Shown: positions 15,853-24,993 of the stretch, one piece after another
Position numbering within the stretch: the stretch's first letter is position 1
Layout: the number at the start of each line of letters is the position of its first letter
Assembly (NCBI GenBank): GCA_024760545.1
Contig: CP060501.1
Coordinates: 1,277,501 to 1,341,500 of the forward strand
Source: Nitrospira sp.
Lineage (GTDB): Bacteria; Nitrospirota; Nitrospiria; Nitrospirales; Nitrospiraceae
Direction: 5' to 3'
DNA length: 64,000 nt
Made by a program: the position numbers and the translations under genes
Notes under the pieces: generated by a model
What the model saw: only the letters and a program-made list of their open reading frames with translations
Databases searched by the model: none
Told to the model about the DNA's origin: nothing

Positions 15853-17873
15853 TCGAGGCTGCCGGTGCGCTGTTCCGCTTTCTGCAACTAGCGTCCAACA
15901 TGATATTGATCGGTGGTTGCATCTTTTTAGCAATCGCCGAGCAGACATTCGCCGGCTCCGGACATCCGTGGCCGACCCACCTAAAAAAGACCTTTCCCTG
16001 GCTGGCACTTGCAATTCTGATTGGGCTATTCGGTCTTTTGGCGACCACCACTGCGCAAGCGACCGGAGTCCCTGAAAATGCCTGGAATCCACAAGCCTGG
16101 TTGGATTTCTTGCAAAAGACCAGAATCGGCCTTATTTGGGTCCTACGTGCGACCAGCGCTCTCGCGGTTCTTGCGATTGTCCTGTACGTTCTGAATGCGT
16201 CCGCGGCACGATGGCGCTACGTCCTGTGTGCATCAGCCGCTGCGCTGACCTTGGCCCTCGGCTCACTCGCCAGCCATTCGGCAGCCGAAGAACAAGCGCT
16301 GCTCGCTACCTTGTCCTATGCCGTGCATCTTATCGTGGCCAGCGCCTGGTTCGGCGGCCTCCCGGGAGTCATCCTGGTCGCCTCTTCATCCGCCGGCGCC
16401 ACGACAGGCTCGACCGAACAAAGAACGCGCGCCAGCGACGTGTTGAACCGGTTTTCAGCGATAGCTCTCCCCACGATGATCGCCGTCGTCGCGTCAGGCG
16501 TCGTCGTGGCCAATCGTATGATTGACACCAATTATGCCGGACTGGTCGCAACCACTTATGGCTGGCTCCTCATCACAAAGGTGACGTTACTTGCCGTCAT
16601 TCTTTCCATCGCCTCGCGAGCAAAGTCTGTTTGGGTACCATCACTCAAGCAGAGTTCTGAAACAGCCGTAGCGGCCGGACAAAAGCTCACGACATGGGTC
16701 AAAATCGAGTTTCTCCTCGCCATCCTCTTGGTGATCGTTGCGACCTTACTGGCCAATGCTGTCCCCGCCAAGCATGACATCATTGATAACTGGCCCTATC
16801 CATTCCGTTTCTCGATCGACGCCACGTGGGGCGACTGGCTTGTACGGACTCTCGTAGGGGTTGGAATCGTGTTCCTCATGCTAACCGCCGCGACGATCAT
16901 TCTCGGTCGTCGGAAAAGCTGGAAGGCCTCGTGGCGGATCGCGGTGCCGACAGTCCTGGGGATCTTCGGACTCGCCGCAACCTTCTATCCCATCGCCGTG
17001 CAATCGTACCCGGAAACGTATAGGAAAACCCCGGTACCGTTCGATGCCATTTCCATCGCAAACGGTGTCGAGCTCTTTACCGGAAATTGCATTCCTTGTC
17101 ATGGACCCCAAGCAAAAGGGAACGGTGTGCTGGCCAAGACGTTACCGAAACAACCGGTAGACCTTCTCACGGAGCCTCATACCGCCATGCACACGGCGGG
17201 CGATTTCTTCCATTGGCTGACCTACGGGCGATTCAACGGGATCATGCCGCCCTTCGGCGAAAAATTCTCCGAGGAGGAGCGCTGGGATGTGCTGAACTTT
17301 CTTCATGCCAATTCCCGAGGGTATCAATCGAGAATCATTACCCCCCGCATTCTCCCTGAGCAACCGTTCATGGCTACGCCCAACTTCTCGTACACGGGGC
17401 ACGACGGGTCGAGCGGCACCTTGAAGGATTTTCGCGGGAAACAAGCCGTGCTGCTCGTTCTCTTCTCCTGGCCGGAGTCGCGCGGGCGGCTTGACCAATT
17501 ACGCACGGCTGCCGCCACGATCACCGGAAAGAATACGGCCATCTTGGCAGTTCCCATGACCGACCTGCCTCCGGATGAACTTGCCGCGGCCATTCACGGT
17601 ATGCCCTTTCCTGTCGTCACGCAGGGCGCACGAGAGATCGCCCGCAGCTATGCCCTCTTCCGTCGAACCCTCTCCATTCCGGACCTGTTCGGTGAAGGGA
17701 CACGCCCGAAGCACATGGAATTTCTCTTTGACCGCTACGGGTATTTGCGGGCGCGATGGATCCCTGATGGCGACGGGTCGGGATGGACGGATATTGCTTT
17801 CCTGGCACAGCAGATCACCCAACTCAATCAAGAGCGAGAGATCTTGCCTCCTCCCGGCGATCACGTTCATTGA
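15849..17873 (+). CDS. copD: CopD-cytochrome c-thioredoxin-fold fusion protein
   Basis: 674 residues, about twice a normal CopD. Residues 1-300: CopD copper-resistance D domain with about eight membrane helices. About 315-395: two further helices. About 400-490: a class I cytochrome c domain with 'CIPCHGP' (414-418) and a distal Met in 'GIMPPFGE'. About 505-660: a peroxiredoxin/SCO-like thioredoxin fold ('GTLKDFRGKQAVLLVLFSW', 'FLFDRYGYLRARW'), but the usual CxxC site is replaced by 'PESR'. It therefore joins a copper importer with a periplasmic haem and an inactive redoxin-like domain. Immediately upstream of amoC. Suggests copper reduction or sensing coupled to uptake (inference). Confidence 0.9.
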   Translation: MIEAAGALFRFLQLASNMILIGGCIFLAIAEQTFAGSGHPWPTHLKKTFPWLALAILIGLFGLLATTTAQATGVPENAWNPQAWLDFLQKTRIGLIWVLRATSALAVLAIVLYVLNASAARWRYVLCASAAALTLALGSLASHSAAEEQALLATLSYAVHLIVASAWFGGLPGVILVASSSAGATTGSTEQRTRASDVLNRFSAIALPTMIAVVASGVVVANRMIDTNYAGLVATTYGWLLITKVTLLAVILSIASRAKSVWVPSLKQSSETAVAAGQKLTTWVKIEFLLAILLVIVATLLANAVPAKHDIIDNWPYPFRFSIDATWGDWLVRTLVGVGIVFLMLTAATIILGRRKSWKASWRIAVPTVLGIFGLAATFYPIAVQSYPETYRKTPVPFDAISIANGVELFTGNCIPCHGPQAKGNGVLAKTLPKQPVDLLTEPHTAMHTAGDFFHWLTYGRFNGIMPPFGEKFSEEERWDVLNFLHANSRGYQSRIITPRILPEQPFMATPNFSYTGHDGSSGTLKDFRGKQAVLLVLFSWPESRGRLDQLRTAAATITGKNTAILAVPMTDLPPDELAAAIHGMPFPVVTQGAREIARSYALFRRTLSIPDLFGEGTRPKHMEFLFDRYGYLRARWIPDGDGSGWTDIAFLAQQITQLNQEREILPPPGDHVH

Positions 17874-18082
17874 AGAATGTTCTTGTGTAGTCGACCGGAC
17901 CATTTCCGTTTAAACAGAACACCCTACATAAGACTGGTCCGCAGGCAGAACTGGGGCAAGAAACCACACCGGCTCACCTTGACTTCCAACACCTACAAGA
18001 GTATACCTGCGGGCGCACAAGCCAGACCTTCCATTTACGCTGTCTGCAAAGGGTTTAGCTGGCCTCACCCATGATATTTTGC

Positions 18083-18112
18083 TTGACTCGTCTTGAAGCT
18101 TTGTCGGATACT
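18083..18112 (+). promoter_or_regulatory. Candidate promoter of amoCAB
   Basis: TTGACT (18083-18088), 18-base spacer, GATACT (18107-18112); start of transcription would be near 18119, leaving a leader of about 115 bases before the ATG at 18233. AAGGAGGT lies 6-13 bases before that ATG. The remaining part of the 359-base gap (17874-18082) shows no gene I can support. Confidence 0.55.
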
Positions 18113-18232
18113 TGTTCACCTTTTCGCGGGTCCTTCCACTGGAATAAATTCATAACGTGTGGCGGGATCTTTTCTCTGGAATCTAGCATTCGGTAGCTGC
18201 ACACTTTCATTTAACACAAGGAGGTAGGGGAC

Positions 18233-19051
18233 ATGGCAGCTGACAGTTCGGGGCGAGGGTATGACATTTCGCAGTGGTATGACTCGAAGCCGGTGAAGTT
18301 GGGCTGGCTGGCGATTCTGGGGATCGGGGTGTTTTGGGTGCTGTATCAACGGGCGTTCGGGTACTCGCACGGGTTAGACTCCATGACCCCCGAGTTCGAT
18401 TCGGTGTGGATGGGGCTGTGGCGGTTTAACATCTTAGCGAACGCGGTGTTCTTTGCGACGACGATCGGGTGGATCTGGGTGACGCGGGATCGGAACCTGG
18501 CGAACCTGGACCACAAGCTGGAGCTGAAGCGGTACTTTTACTGGATGGGCTGGCTCGTCTGCTACATCTGGGGGGTGTACTACGCGGGCAGCTACACGTT
18601 AGAGCAAGATGCGGCGTGGCACCAAGTGATCATCCGGGACACGAGCTTCACGGCGAGCCACATTGTGGCGTTCTACGGGACGTTCCCGTTGTACATCACG
18701 TGCGGCGTGGCGAGCTACCTGTATGCGCAGACGCGGTTACCGCTGTACGCCCAGGCGACGTCGTTCCCGCTGGTGGCGGCGGTGGTGGGGCCGATGTTCA
18801 TCCTGCCGAACGTGGGGTTGAACGAGTGGGGGCATGCGTTCTGGTTCGTCGATGAATTGTTCTCGGCCCCGTTGCACTGGGGCTTTGTGACGTTGGGGTG
18901 GTGCGGGTTGTTCGGCGCGGCAGGCGGCGTGGCGGCGCAGATCGTGAGCCGGATGTCGAATCTGGCGGACGTGATCTGGAACAACGCGCCGAAGAGCATC
19001 CTGGATCCGTTCCCCAGCCAGGTGGGCCCCGGGCACAAGACCGTGTACTAA
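18233..19051 (+). CDS. amoC: Ammonia monooxygenase subunit C
   Basis: 272 residues, integral membrane subunit of the copper AMO/pMMO superfamily, with about six helices. The signature '[17 protein letters not shown]' in the middle holds the Asp and His residues that bind copper in the C subunit of related enzymes, followed by '[13 protein letters not shown]' and '[20 protein letters not shown]'. Strong AAGGAGGT site. Codon use is striking: most codons end in G (GTG, GCG, CGG, GGG, ACG), unlike copD and amoB nearby, and fits very high expression or a distinct origin. Followed after 118 bases by amoA. Confidence 0.98.
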   Translation: MAADSSGRGYDISQWYDSKPVKLGWLAILGIGVFWVLYQRAFGYSHGLDSMTPEFDSVWMGLWRFNILANAVFFATTIGWIWVTRDRNLANLDHKLELKRYFYWMGWLVCYIWGVYYAGSYTLEQDAAWHQVIIRDTSFTASHIVAFYGTFPLYITCGVASYLYAQTRLPLYAQATSFPLVAAVVGPMFILPNVGLNEWGHAFWFVDELFSAPLHWGFVTLGWCGLFGAAGGVAAQIVSRMSNLADVIWNNAPKSILDPFPSQVGPGHKTVY

Positions 19052-19130
19052 ACGGGAATGGCGAGCAGTCCAAATAACCATGAGGTCGGCATGAGAGGGT
19101 GGTTTCGGCGCTCGAAGTACTGAGCGTCGG

Positions 19131-19150
19131 GCCAGCCTCAGCCGGCTGGA
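19131..19150 (+). repeat. Small hairpin between amoC and amoA
   Basis: CCAGCC and GGCTGG, separated by a short loop, sit in the amoC-amoA gap about 20 bases before the amoA start. AMO operons of ammonia oxidizers usually have structured amoC-amoA spacers linked to differential message levels; the role here is inference. Confidence 0.35.
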
Positions 19151-19169
19151 ATGACGGAGGATGTCAGTT

Positions 19170-20012
19170 ATGTTTAGAACCGATGAGATTATTAAGGCCT
19201 CGAAGTTGCCGCCGGAAGGCGTGGCGATGTCCAGGCACATCGATTACATTTATTTCATTCCGATCTTGTTTGTGACCATCGTGGGCACGTTCCACATGCA
19301 CTTCGACCTGCTGGCGGGCGACTGGGATTTCTGGATTGATTGGAAGGATCGGCAGTGGTGGCCGATCGTGACGCCCGTCACGGCGATTACCTTTTGTGCG
19401 GCTCTCCAATATTACAATTGGGTGAACTATCGCCAGCCCTTTGGGGCGACGATCACCATCCTGGCGCTGCTGGCCGGGAAGTGGGTGACGATCGTGGCCG
19501 CCTGGTGGTGGTGGTCGAACTATCCGTATAACTTCGTCATGCCGTCCACTCTGCTGCCGAGCGCGCTGGTGCTGGACATCGTCTTGTTGTTGACCCGGAA
19601 CTGGACGTTGACGGCGGTGATCGGCGCGTGGCTGTTTGCCGCGTTGTTCTATCCGACCAACTGGGCCATCTTCGCCTATAGCCATACGCCGCTCGTCATC
19701 GACGGCACCTTGCTGTCGTGGGCGGACTACATGGGCTTTGCGTATGTTCGGACCGGGACGCCGGAGTACATTCGGATGATCGAAGTGGGCTCGCTGCGCA
19801 CGTTCGGCGGGCACAGCACCATGATCTCCTCGTTCTTCGCGGCGTTCGCGTCGTCGTTGATGTACATCCTGTGGTGGCAGTTCGGGAAGTTCTTCTGCAC
19901 GTCCTACTTCTACCTGACGGATGACCGGCAGCGGACGACCAAAGTGTACGATGTGTTCGCGTACGCCACGTTGGCGAACCAGGACAAGGCCAAAGTCGGA
20001 GGGAAAGCATGA
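19170..20012 (+). CDS. amoA: Ammonia monooxygenase subunit A
   Basis: 280 residues with about seven membrane helices; '[22 protein letters not shown]' region, '[17 protein letters not shown]' and '[18 protein letters not shown]' are typical AmoA. ATG 19161 touches the GGAGG sequence, so ATG 19170, nine bases after it, is the better start. Overlaps amoB by four bases (ATGA). This gene is the usual marker for ammonia oxidizers; together with Nitrospira-type surroundings it marks comammox. Clade A or B cannot be decided without a tree. Codon use is G-ending like amoC in part. Confidence 0.98.
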   Translation: MFRTDEIIKASKLPPEGVAMSRHIDYIYFIPILFVTIVGTFHMHFDLLAGDWDFWIDWKDRQWWPIVTPVTAITFCAALQYYNWVNYRQPFGATITILALLAGKWVTIVAAWWWWSNYPYNFVMPSTLLPSALVLDIVLLLTRNWTLTAVIGAWLFAALFYPTNWAIFAYSHTPLVIDGTLLSWADYMGFAYVRTGTPEYIRMIEVGSLRTFGGHSTMISSFFAAFASSLMYILWWQFGKFFCTSYFYLTDDRQRTTKVYDVFAYATLANQDKAKVGGKA

Positions 20013-21268
20013 ACGCCAAACACGCCTTTAAACTCTGGATAATGGGAATTTGCGGGGTGGCGACGCTGGCATTCACGCCGGTTCTCGATATCACTCCTGC
20101 ATTCGCTCACGGAGAGCGATCGCAGGAACCATTCCTGCGGATGCGTACCGTGAATTGGTACGACACTGAATGGGTTGGAAAGTCGACCAAGGTTAATGAT
20201 GTGACAGAGCTGCGGGGCAAGTTTCATTTGTCCGAGGATTGGCCTCGTGCGGTTGTCAAACCGACACGGACGTTCCTCAACATCGGTTCTCCCAGTTCCG
20301 TCTTTGTGCGTCTCAGCTCAAAGATCAATGGGACGCCAATGTTTGTTGCGGGTCCCATGGAAATTGGCCGAGATTACGAGTATGTGGTCGTCTTGAAGGC
20401 TCGACTCCCCGGCCATCATCACATCCATCCGATGTTTGCCGTTAAGGATGCCGGTCCGATCGCAGGGCCAGGTGGATGGATGGACATCACGGGTCGATAT
20501 GAGGATTTCACCAATCCGATCAAGACCCTTACCGGAGAAACGTTCGACTCAGAAACGATGGGTACTGCCACCGGTATCATGTGGCACCTGTTCTGGGCGG
20601 CCGTGGCCATCTTCTGGGTCGGCTTCTTCATGATCCGGCCGATGTACCTGGTCCGTGCACGGGTGCTGGCAGCGTATGGGGATGAGATTCTGCTTGACCC
20701 CATCGATCGGAAGGTCGGAGCTGCGGTGTTGATCTTCGTGTTGGTCGTGGTGGTCGTCGGATACTTGGCGGCAGATTCACGCCATCCTGTCAGTGTACCG
20801 CTTCAGGCCGGTGAGACCAAGGTCAAGCCGATGCCGATCAAGCCGAACCCGTTCGTGGTGGAAGTCACTCACGCTGAATACGACGTCCCAGGCCGGGCCT
20901 TGCGCATGACTCTTCATGCGACCAACAACGGAACCGAGCCTGTGACCATCGGTGAATTCACGACCGCTGGTATCCGGTTTACCAACAAGATGGGGGCAAC
21001 CAAACTTGATCCAAACTATCCGGCTGAGCTAGTCGCATCAGCCGGCTTGACGATGGACAATGAAGCCCCAATCCTGCCTGGTCAGACGGTCGACATCAAG
21101 ATTGAGTCCAAGGACGTTCTGTGGGAAGTGCAGCGGTTGGTGGACATCCTCCACGATCCGGATCAGCGCTTCGCAGGATTGTTGATGTCCTGGACCGAGA
21201 AGGGTGATCGACTTATCAATCCGATCTGGGCTCCGGTTCTCCCTGTCTTTACACGACTGGGCGCCTAG
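20009..21268 (+). CDS. amoB: Ammonia monooxygenase subunit B
   Basis: 419 residues: signal peptide ending 'PAFA', mature N-terminal His34, a cupredoxin-like domain with 'GHHHIHP' (His138 and His140), two membrane helices (about 190-212 and 236-256), then a second cupredoxin-like domain (about 280-410). His34 with the HxH pair corresponds to the CuB site of pMMO (His33, His137, His139 in Methylococcus). Start overlaps amoA. Codon use is mixed and lacks the extreme G-ending pattern of amoC. A strong terminator follows. Confidence 0.98.
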   Translation: MNAKHAFKLWIMGICGVATLAFTPVLDITPAFAHGERSQEPFLRMRTVNWYDTEWVGKSTKVNDVTELRGKFHLSEDWPRAVVKPTRTFLNIGSPSSVFVRLSSKINGTPMFVAGPMEIGRDYEYVVVLKARLPGHHHIHPMFAVKDAGPIAGPGGWMDITGRYEDFTNPIKTLTGETFDSETMGTATGIMWHLFWAAVAIFWVGFFMIRPMYLVRARVLAAYGDEILLDPIDRKVGAAVLIFVLVVVVVGYLAADSRHPVSVPLQAGETKVKPMPIKPNPFVVEVTHAEYDVPGRALRMTLHATNNGTEPVTIGEFTTAGIRFTNKMGATKLDPNYPAELVASAGLTMDNEAPILPGQTVDIKIESKDVLWEVQRLVDILHDPDQRFAGLLMSWTEKGDRLINPIWAPVLPVFTRLGA

Positions 21269-21288
21269 AGCACTGTTCGTCTAGTAAG

Positions 21289-21340
21289 ACGCCGATCCGT
21301 CCCTATCGCAAGATAGCAAGGCGGGTCGGCGTTTTTCTTT
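21289..21340 (+). terminator. Intrinsic terminator of amoCAB
   Basis: ACGCCGATCCG and CGGGTCGGCGT pair (one G-T), loop about 22 bases with an inner small stem (CTATCGCAAGATAG), followed by TTTTTCTTT. The 21269-21619 gap also contains the promoter at 21497-21525 and otherwise nothing I recognise. Confidence 0.85.
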
Positions 21341-21496
21341 CCTCTCTTACTCGTGATGCTGGTTCCTTCCTTCAACATAATCTCCCTTCAGATTCGATAC
21401 TCGTACGGTTCTTCCAAAGGGCATAAGCGAAAATTAGTTTCATTTATGACATTTCAGATGTCCGGGTTGAAGGACGATCGATGACTTCACCAGATC

Positions 21497-21525
21497 TTGC
21501 CCGTTCGTCGAGGGTCCTGTATGAT
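21497..21525 (+). promoter_or_regulatory. Candidate promoter of the membrane protein gene
   Basis: TTGCCC (21497-21502), 17-base spacer, TATGAT (21520-21525), about 95 bases before the ATG at 21620. Confidence 0.45.
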
Positions 21526-21619
21526 ACCTGCGGAATTACACAATCTGGCTTCACCAAATCCCATTATTCTTAAGCAGCATATCGCACATGCGCTCTGCTC
21601 TATAGACTCCATTTGACCC

Positions 21620-22453
21620 ATGGACGCCCCTTCGAGTACCCCTCAGCTTGGAACTTGGTTCAATGCCGCAGAGCGGATTGCCCTCCGGCATTTTCCAAAA
21701 TCAGGCACCCTTGATGCGCATCGAATGCGTGATTATGTGATTGCCGCATTTACATTCCTCTGCGTTGGTGTCAGTTCTCTGTTTGAGATCAGCGCGAGCG
21801 TTGAGCGGCAACAGACGTTAGGAGTGCTCGCGTGGCTTTGTCTTGGAGCGTTGTTGTTTGGAGAAAGCAGAGAGACCCGAATGCAGGTCGTGATTGCCGT
21901 TCTGTTTGCCACGGTCGGCGAGCATTTTGCCTCTATCTATATGGGTGGTTACACATATAGGTTTGAGAACGTGCCTGCCTACGTCCCGCCAGGTCACGGA
22001 ATGGTGTACCTAACTGCGGTCGCGTTAGCGCGATCGGGCCTGTTTGTACGGCATCCCGGAAGAATAGCGATCTTCGTGGTGGGAATATGGGGCACCTGGT
22101 CTCTCTGGGGGGTCAGTGGGTTCCCTGACCGCGGAGATGCGGTCGGCGCCTTGCTGTTCTGCATATTTTTAGCATGGCTGATTATCGGCCGTTCGCCGAT
22201 GGTATACCTTGCCGCCTTTTTCATTACGACATGGTTGGAATTGATCGGTACTGCCGTCGGCGCTTGGCAATGGGCGGCTATCGACCCGCTATTGGGATGG
22301 CCTCAGGGGAATCCGCCCAGTGGAGTTGGTGCCTGGTACTGTTTGGTAGACGCAGTCGCTATTGGAGGCGCAGGACCTACCTTACGTGGAATCAAACGTA
22401 TCTGCGAGTGGTACAGAGCCGGAAGAATCTTGAATAGAACCGGTAACTCCTGA
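21620..22453 (+). CDS. Polytopic membrane protein of unknown function
   Basis: 277 residues with about seven or eight hydrophobic segments; the N-terminal 35 residues are cytoplasmic-looking. Features: 'VGEHFASIYMGGYTYRFENVPAYVPPGHGMVYL', of which 'YMGGYTYR' and 'PPGHG' may be loop motifs, and 'WLELIGTAVGAWQWAAIDPLLGWPQGNPPSG'. The pattern (tryptophan-rich loops, 'GHG', 'GNPPSG') recalls membrane proteins of the carotenoid-cyclase-like or DUF families, but no assignment is made. Own promoter; not obviously part of the amo operon. Confidence 0.7.
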   Translation: MDAPSSTPQLGTWFNAAERIALRHFPKSGTLDAHRMRDYVIAAFTFLCVGVSSLFEISASVERQQTLGVLAWLCLGALLFGESRETRMQVVIAVLFATVGEHFASIYMGGYTYRFENVPAYVPPGHGMVYLTAVALARSGLFVRHPGRIAIFVVGIWGTWSLWGVSGFPDRGDAVGALLFCIFLAWLIIGRSPMVYLAAFFITTWLELIGTAVGAWQWAAIDPLLGWPQGNPPSGVGAWYCLVDAVAIGGAGPTLRGIKRICEWYRAGRILNRTGNS

Positions 22454-22528
22454 AGCTCGTTCCGGGGTGAAAGACCTCACCATAGACTTTTATCTTCGCT
22501 GCACCACATATCATTTTTAACTAAGACC

Positions 22529-22544
22529 TCCTGCTGCAGCAGGA
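22529..22544. repeat. Perfect 16-base palindrome
   Basis: TCCTGCTGCAGCAGGA reads the same on both strands and lies in the gap before the MOSC gene. May be an operator or chance. Confidence 0.3.
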
Positions 22545-22669
22545 TTCAAATACTGTCGTACGAGTTATGGGTGAGAACCTCCTATAGCATGGGACTCCTA
22601 GGTGTCATCTCATGTATCGAGGTCATATTTATGATTATCCGACCGATTTATTGAGCTCAGGAGCTGATC

Positions 22670-23398
22670 TTGAACGACTCCAGCGCCGCAAAAGTGCTTT
22701 CTGTGCAAGTTGGACTACCGAGGACCGTGGGGAACGGCGACTCGCCGAATCCTCTGGATCAGGTCTGGACCACAGGGTTTTTTAAGGAGCCGACTTCTGG
22801 ATTTGTGTGGCTGGGACGGACTAATCTCTCCGGTGACGGGCAGGCAGACCTTGAGAACCACGGCGGGCCAGAAAAAGCCGTCAATGCCTACCCTATCGAG
22901 CACTACCTTTATTGGACAGAGGCCTTAGCGTTATCAGACCTCCCTCTTGGAGCCTTTGGTGAAAACTTCACAACTGAGGGTCTATTAGAGAACACTGTTT
23001 GTATCGGAGATGTGTTTGAGATTGGGGATTCCCTGGTCCAAGTATCCCAACCAAGACAACCATGTTGGAAATTGGCTCGCCGCTGGCGGGTAAAGGATTT
23101 AGCTGTTCAGGTCCAAGAAACAGGTCGGACAGGGTGGTATTTCCGGGTGCTCCGGGAAGGCCGAGTTCAAGCGGGAAGTACATTGACCCTGATTGAACGG
23201 CCATGCCCACGATGGACCGTGGCAGCTGCTAATAGGGTGATGCACGACGATATGAACAATGTGGATCTTGCCAGAGATCTTGCGGACTGCACCTACCTCT
23301 CTCCAAGATGGCGAAGCAAGCTCACGCGACGTGCAGACACTGGGACAATCGAGAATACGTCATCAAGGCTGGATGGGCCAAAGGGAGGGAGCAAGTAG
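22670..23398 (+). CDS. MOSC domain protein (YiiM-like)
   Basis: 242 residues. MOSC (molybdenum cofactor sulfurase C-terminal) domain at about 40-165: 'DGQADLENHGGPEKAVNAYP' and 'GAFGENFTTEGL', 'QVSQPRQPCWKLARRW' with the conserved Cys; then the 3-alpha extension typical of YiiM. YiiM proteins reduce N-hydroxylated compounds in a Moco-dependent way, which would fit detoxifying hydroxylamine-type compounds next to AMO/HAO genes (inference). TTG start, preceded by CAGGAG. Convergent with cycB. Confidence 0.9.
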   Translation: MNDSSAAKVLSVQVGLPRTVGNGDSPNPLDQVWTTGFFKEPTSGFVWLGRTNLSGDGQADLENHGGPEKAVNAYPIEHYLYWTEALALSDLPLGAFGENFTTEGLLENTVCIGDVFEIGDSLVQVSQPRQPCWKLARRWRVKDLAVQVQETGRTGWYFRVLREGRVQAGSTLTLIERPCPRWTVAAANRVMHDDMNNVDLARDLADCTYLSPRWRSKLTRRADTGTIENTSSRLDGPKGGSK

Positions 23399-23429
23399 CG
23401 AGCTAATCTTTCCGCGTTCGCGCAAATGA

Positions 23430-23476
23430 GAAAGCCAGGACTGCATCACAATGATTGTGTCCAGTCCTGGCTTCTC
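23430..23476. terminator. Bidirectional hairpin between the MOSC gene and cycB
   Basis: AAGCCAGGACTG (23432-23443) pairs perfectly with CAGTCCTGGCTT (23462-23473); an inner ATCACAATGATTGTGT adds a second small stem. Lies between two convergent genes and can end both messages. Confidence 0.8.
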
Positions 23477-23507
23477 GGCAACCCGCAACTATTTCGCTTA
23501 GCTTCTC

Positions 23508-24098
23508 TTATTCGTCTTCGTCGTCGTCATCCTTCTTCTTTTTGACCTCTTTCAGCACAGGACGTCCCTGAGCAAGGCTCGCGTTCAGATCGTGCTCTGG
23601 TACTTTCTTGTGCACCAGATTTTGATGACAGTCTATACACGTGGCCCCTTCGCTCTGCATCTTGGCATGCGCGGCCTTGGCTGAAGCACCTGGCGGTTTC
23701 GTGTTCTTATGGCAAGCTCGGCACGTCAGGCTGTCCCACTCCTTCAGCTTCATACGAGCCCGGTAAGCAGCCTCTGGGCGATGCTCATTGAACTTTTCGA
23801 CAGTTGAATAGTCAGTGGTAAATTCCTTGATCAGGAATGGCACGCCGTCTACCACGTGCGTATAAATGGCCTTGTGGAAATTGGACAGGCCCTGTGGCAC
23901 GTGACAATCCTTACAGCCTGGATCCATCCCTATTGCCCCCCAATGCGAAGACTTCTTCAGCTCCTCATAGGGGTAAATTTCGGAATGGCAGCTGATGCAG
24001 AATTCCGTTCGAGAGACAGCCGCCTCACCGCCAAATACCACAACGATGAAAACAATCGTGAGAATTGCGCCTGTTACAAGAGTCCCCATCTTCCCCAT
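23508..24098 (-). CDS. cycB: Tetrahaem quinone reductase cM552 (NapC/NirT family)
   Basis: 196 residues: one N-terminal membrane helix (about 7-25) and four c-haem motifs 'CISCH', 'CKDCH', 'CRACH', 'CIDCH', typical of NapC/NirT proteins. In ammonia oxidizers cM552 takes electrons from cytochrome c554 (and HAO) to ubiquinone. The tail is very acidic and charged ('EVKKKKDDDDEDE'). ATG lies two bases after the cycA stop, so they are translated together. Last gene of the hao unit. Confidence 0.95.
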   Translation of the reverse strand: MGKMGTLVTGAILTIVFIVVVFGGEAAVSRTEFCISCHSEIYPYEELKKSSHWGAIGMDPGCKDCHVPQGLSNFHKAIYTHVVDGVPFLIKEFTTDYSTVEKFNEHRPEAAYRARMKLKEWDSLTCRACHKNTKPPGASAKAAHAKMQSEGATCIDCHQNLVHKKVPEHDLNASLAQGRPVLKEVKKKKDDDDEDE

Positions 24099-24100
24099 CG

Positions 24101-24829
24101 TTAGTCATCCCCCGCCTTGTCTGACTTCACCGGAGGCTTGGCTGATTTCTGGAACTCTTCATGGAACTTCGGCATGGGTGGACCCGTGAAGGTACCCGCC
24201 AGCTTGAAATGCGCATGCATGGCCTTGTCATCACGGACGGACTTTTCAAAATCAAATTCATACTTCTTATCCACCTTGGGTGTGAATGGAGTGTACGGCT
24301 TCTTCACACCTTTCCACGGCGATCCTTCATAGTTCAGGTGGCAGGCATTGCACTTCTCCTGAAACTCAAACTCCTGGCCAGCCTCAACAAGATTGGCCCG
24401 CTCCATCGTCTTCTGGGACTTTTCAAAAGCTTCCCCTGCTTTTCTATGAATCTTCCGGTAATCGCTACCGGCCCCGTGGCAGGATTCGCAACCCACACCG
24501 GTCAAGAACTTCTCCGGTTCTTCGATGACGTAGCCACCTTCCTTACCGAACCCATCAACGTGGCATCCAACGCAATCCTTGTCTTTTGTATAGTCCTTCT
24601 TAGGGTCCAGCTTGGCCTTGACCATCGCCTCGTCCTTCTTCTTGCCTCTGCTGGGCTTGAGCGACTCCATCGCCTTACCATGGAGAGTCTTTTCCCATGC
24701 CTCACCCTCGCCTTTATGACAGTTGAAGCACTTTTTCCGGCCTTCAAATGTCCCTTCGGCAGAAGCTGTCCCCGCCACTACTAGAAATACCGCCGCAGCG
24801 GCAAATGCGAACACAATGCGACGATTCAC
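24101..24829 (-). CDS. cycA: Tetrahaem cytochrome c554
   Basis: 242 residues: signal peptide ending 'ASA' and four haem motifs 'CFNCH', 'CVGCH', 'CESCH', 'CNACH', as in c554 of ammonia oxidizers, the electron acceptor of hydroxylamine dehydrogenase. Lys-rich, basic character suits docking. GTG start with AAAGGAG nine bases upstream. The gap of 164 bases from haoB contains no clear terminator. Confidence 0.95.
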   Translation of the reverse strand: MNRRIVFAFAAAAVFLVVAGTASAEGTFEGRKKCFNCHKGEGEAWEKTLHGKAMESLKPSRGKKKDEAMVKAKLDPKKDYTKDKDCVGCHVDGFGKEGGYVIEEPEKFLTGVGCESCHGAGSDYRKIHRKAGEAFEKSQKTMERANLVEAGQEFEFQEKCNACHLNYEGSPWKGVKKPYTPFTPKVDKKYEFDFEKSVRDDKAMHAHFKLAGTFTGPPMPKFHEEFQKSAKPPVKSDKAGDD

Positions 24830-24993
24830 GGCATCTCCTTTCCGATGAATGTATGATTAATGTCGGTGATCATCCTTTTATCTCGTTGATCTGGATCTTT
24901 ATCTAGTCTCTTATTCTGAATCTCCAGCTTCATGTCTTCCGCTCGATGCGAGCTCAGTTTACCATGAGCTATGCGGGACTGCTACTCAGATAA

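Noticed and set aside
19164..19814. 216-codon minus-strand frame opposite amoA
   Set aside because: Arg/Pro/Gln-rich shadow of biased amoA codons.
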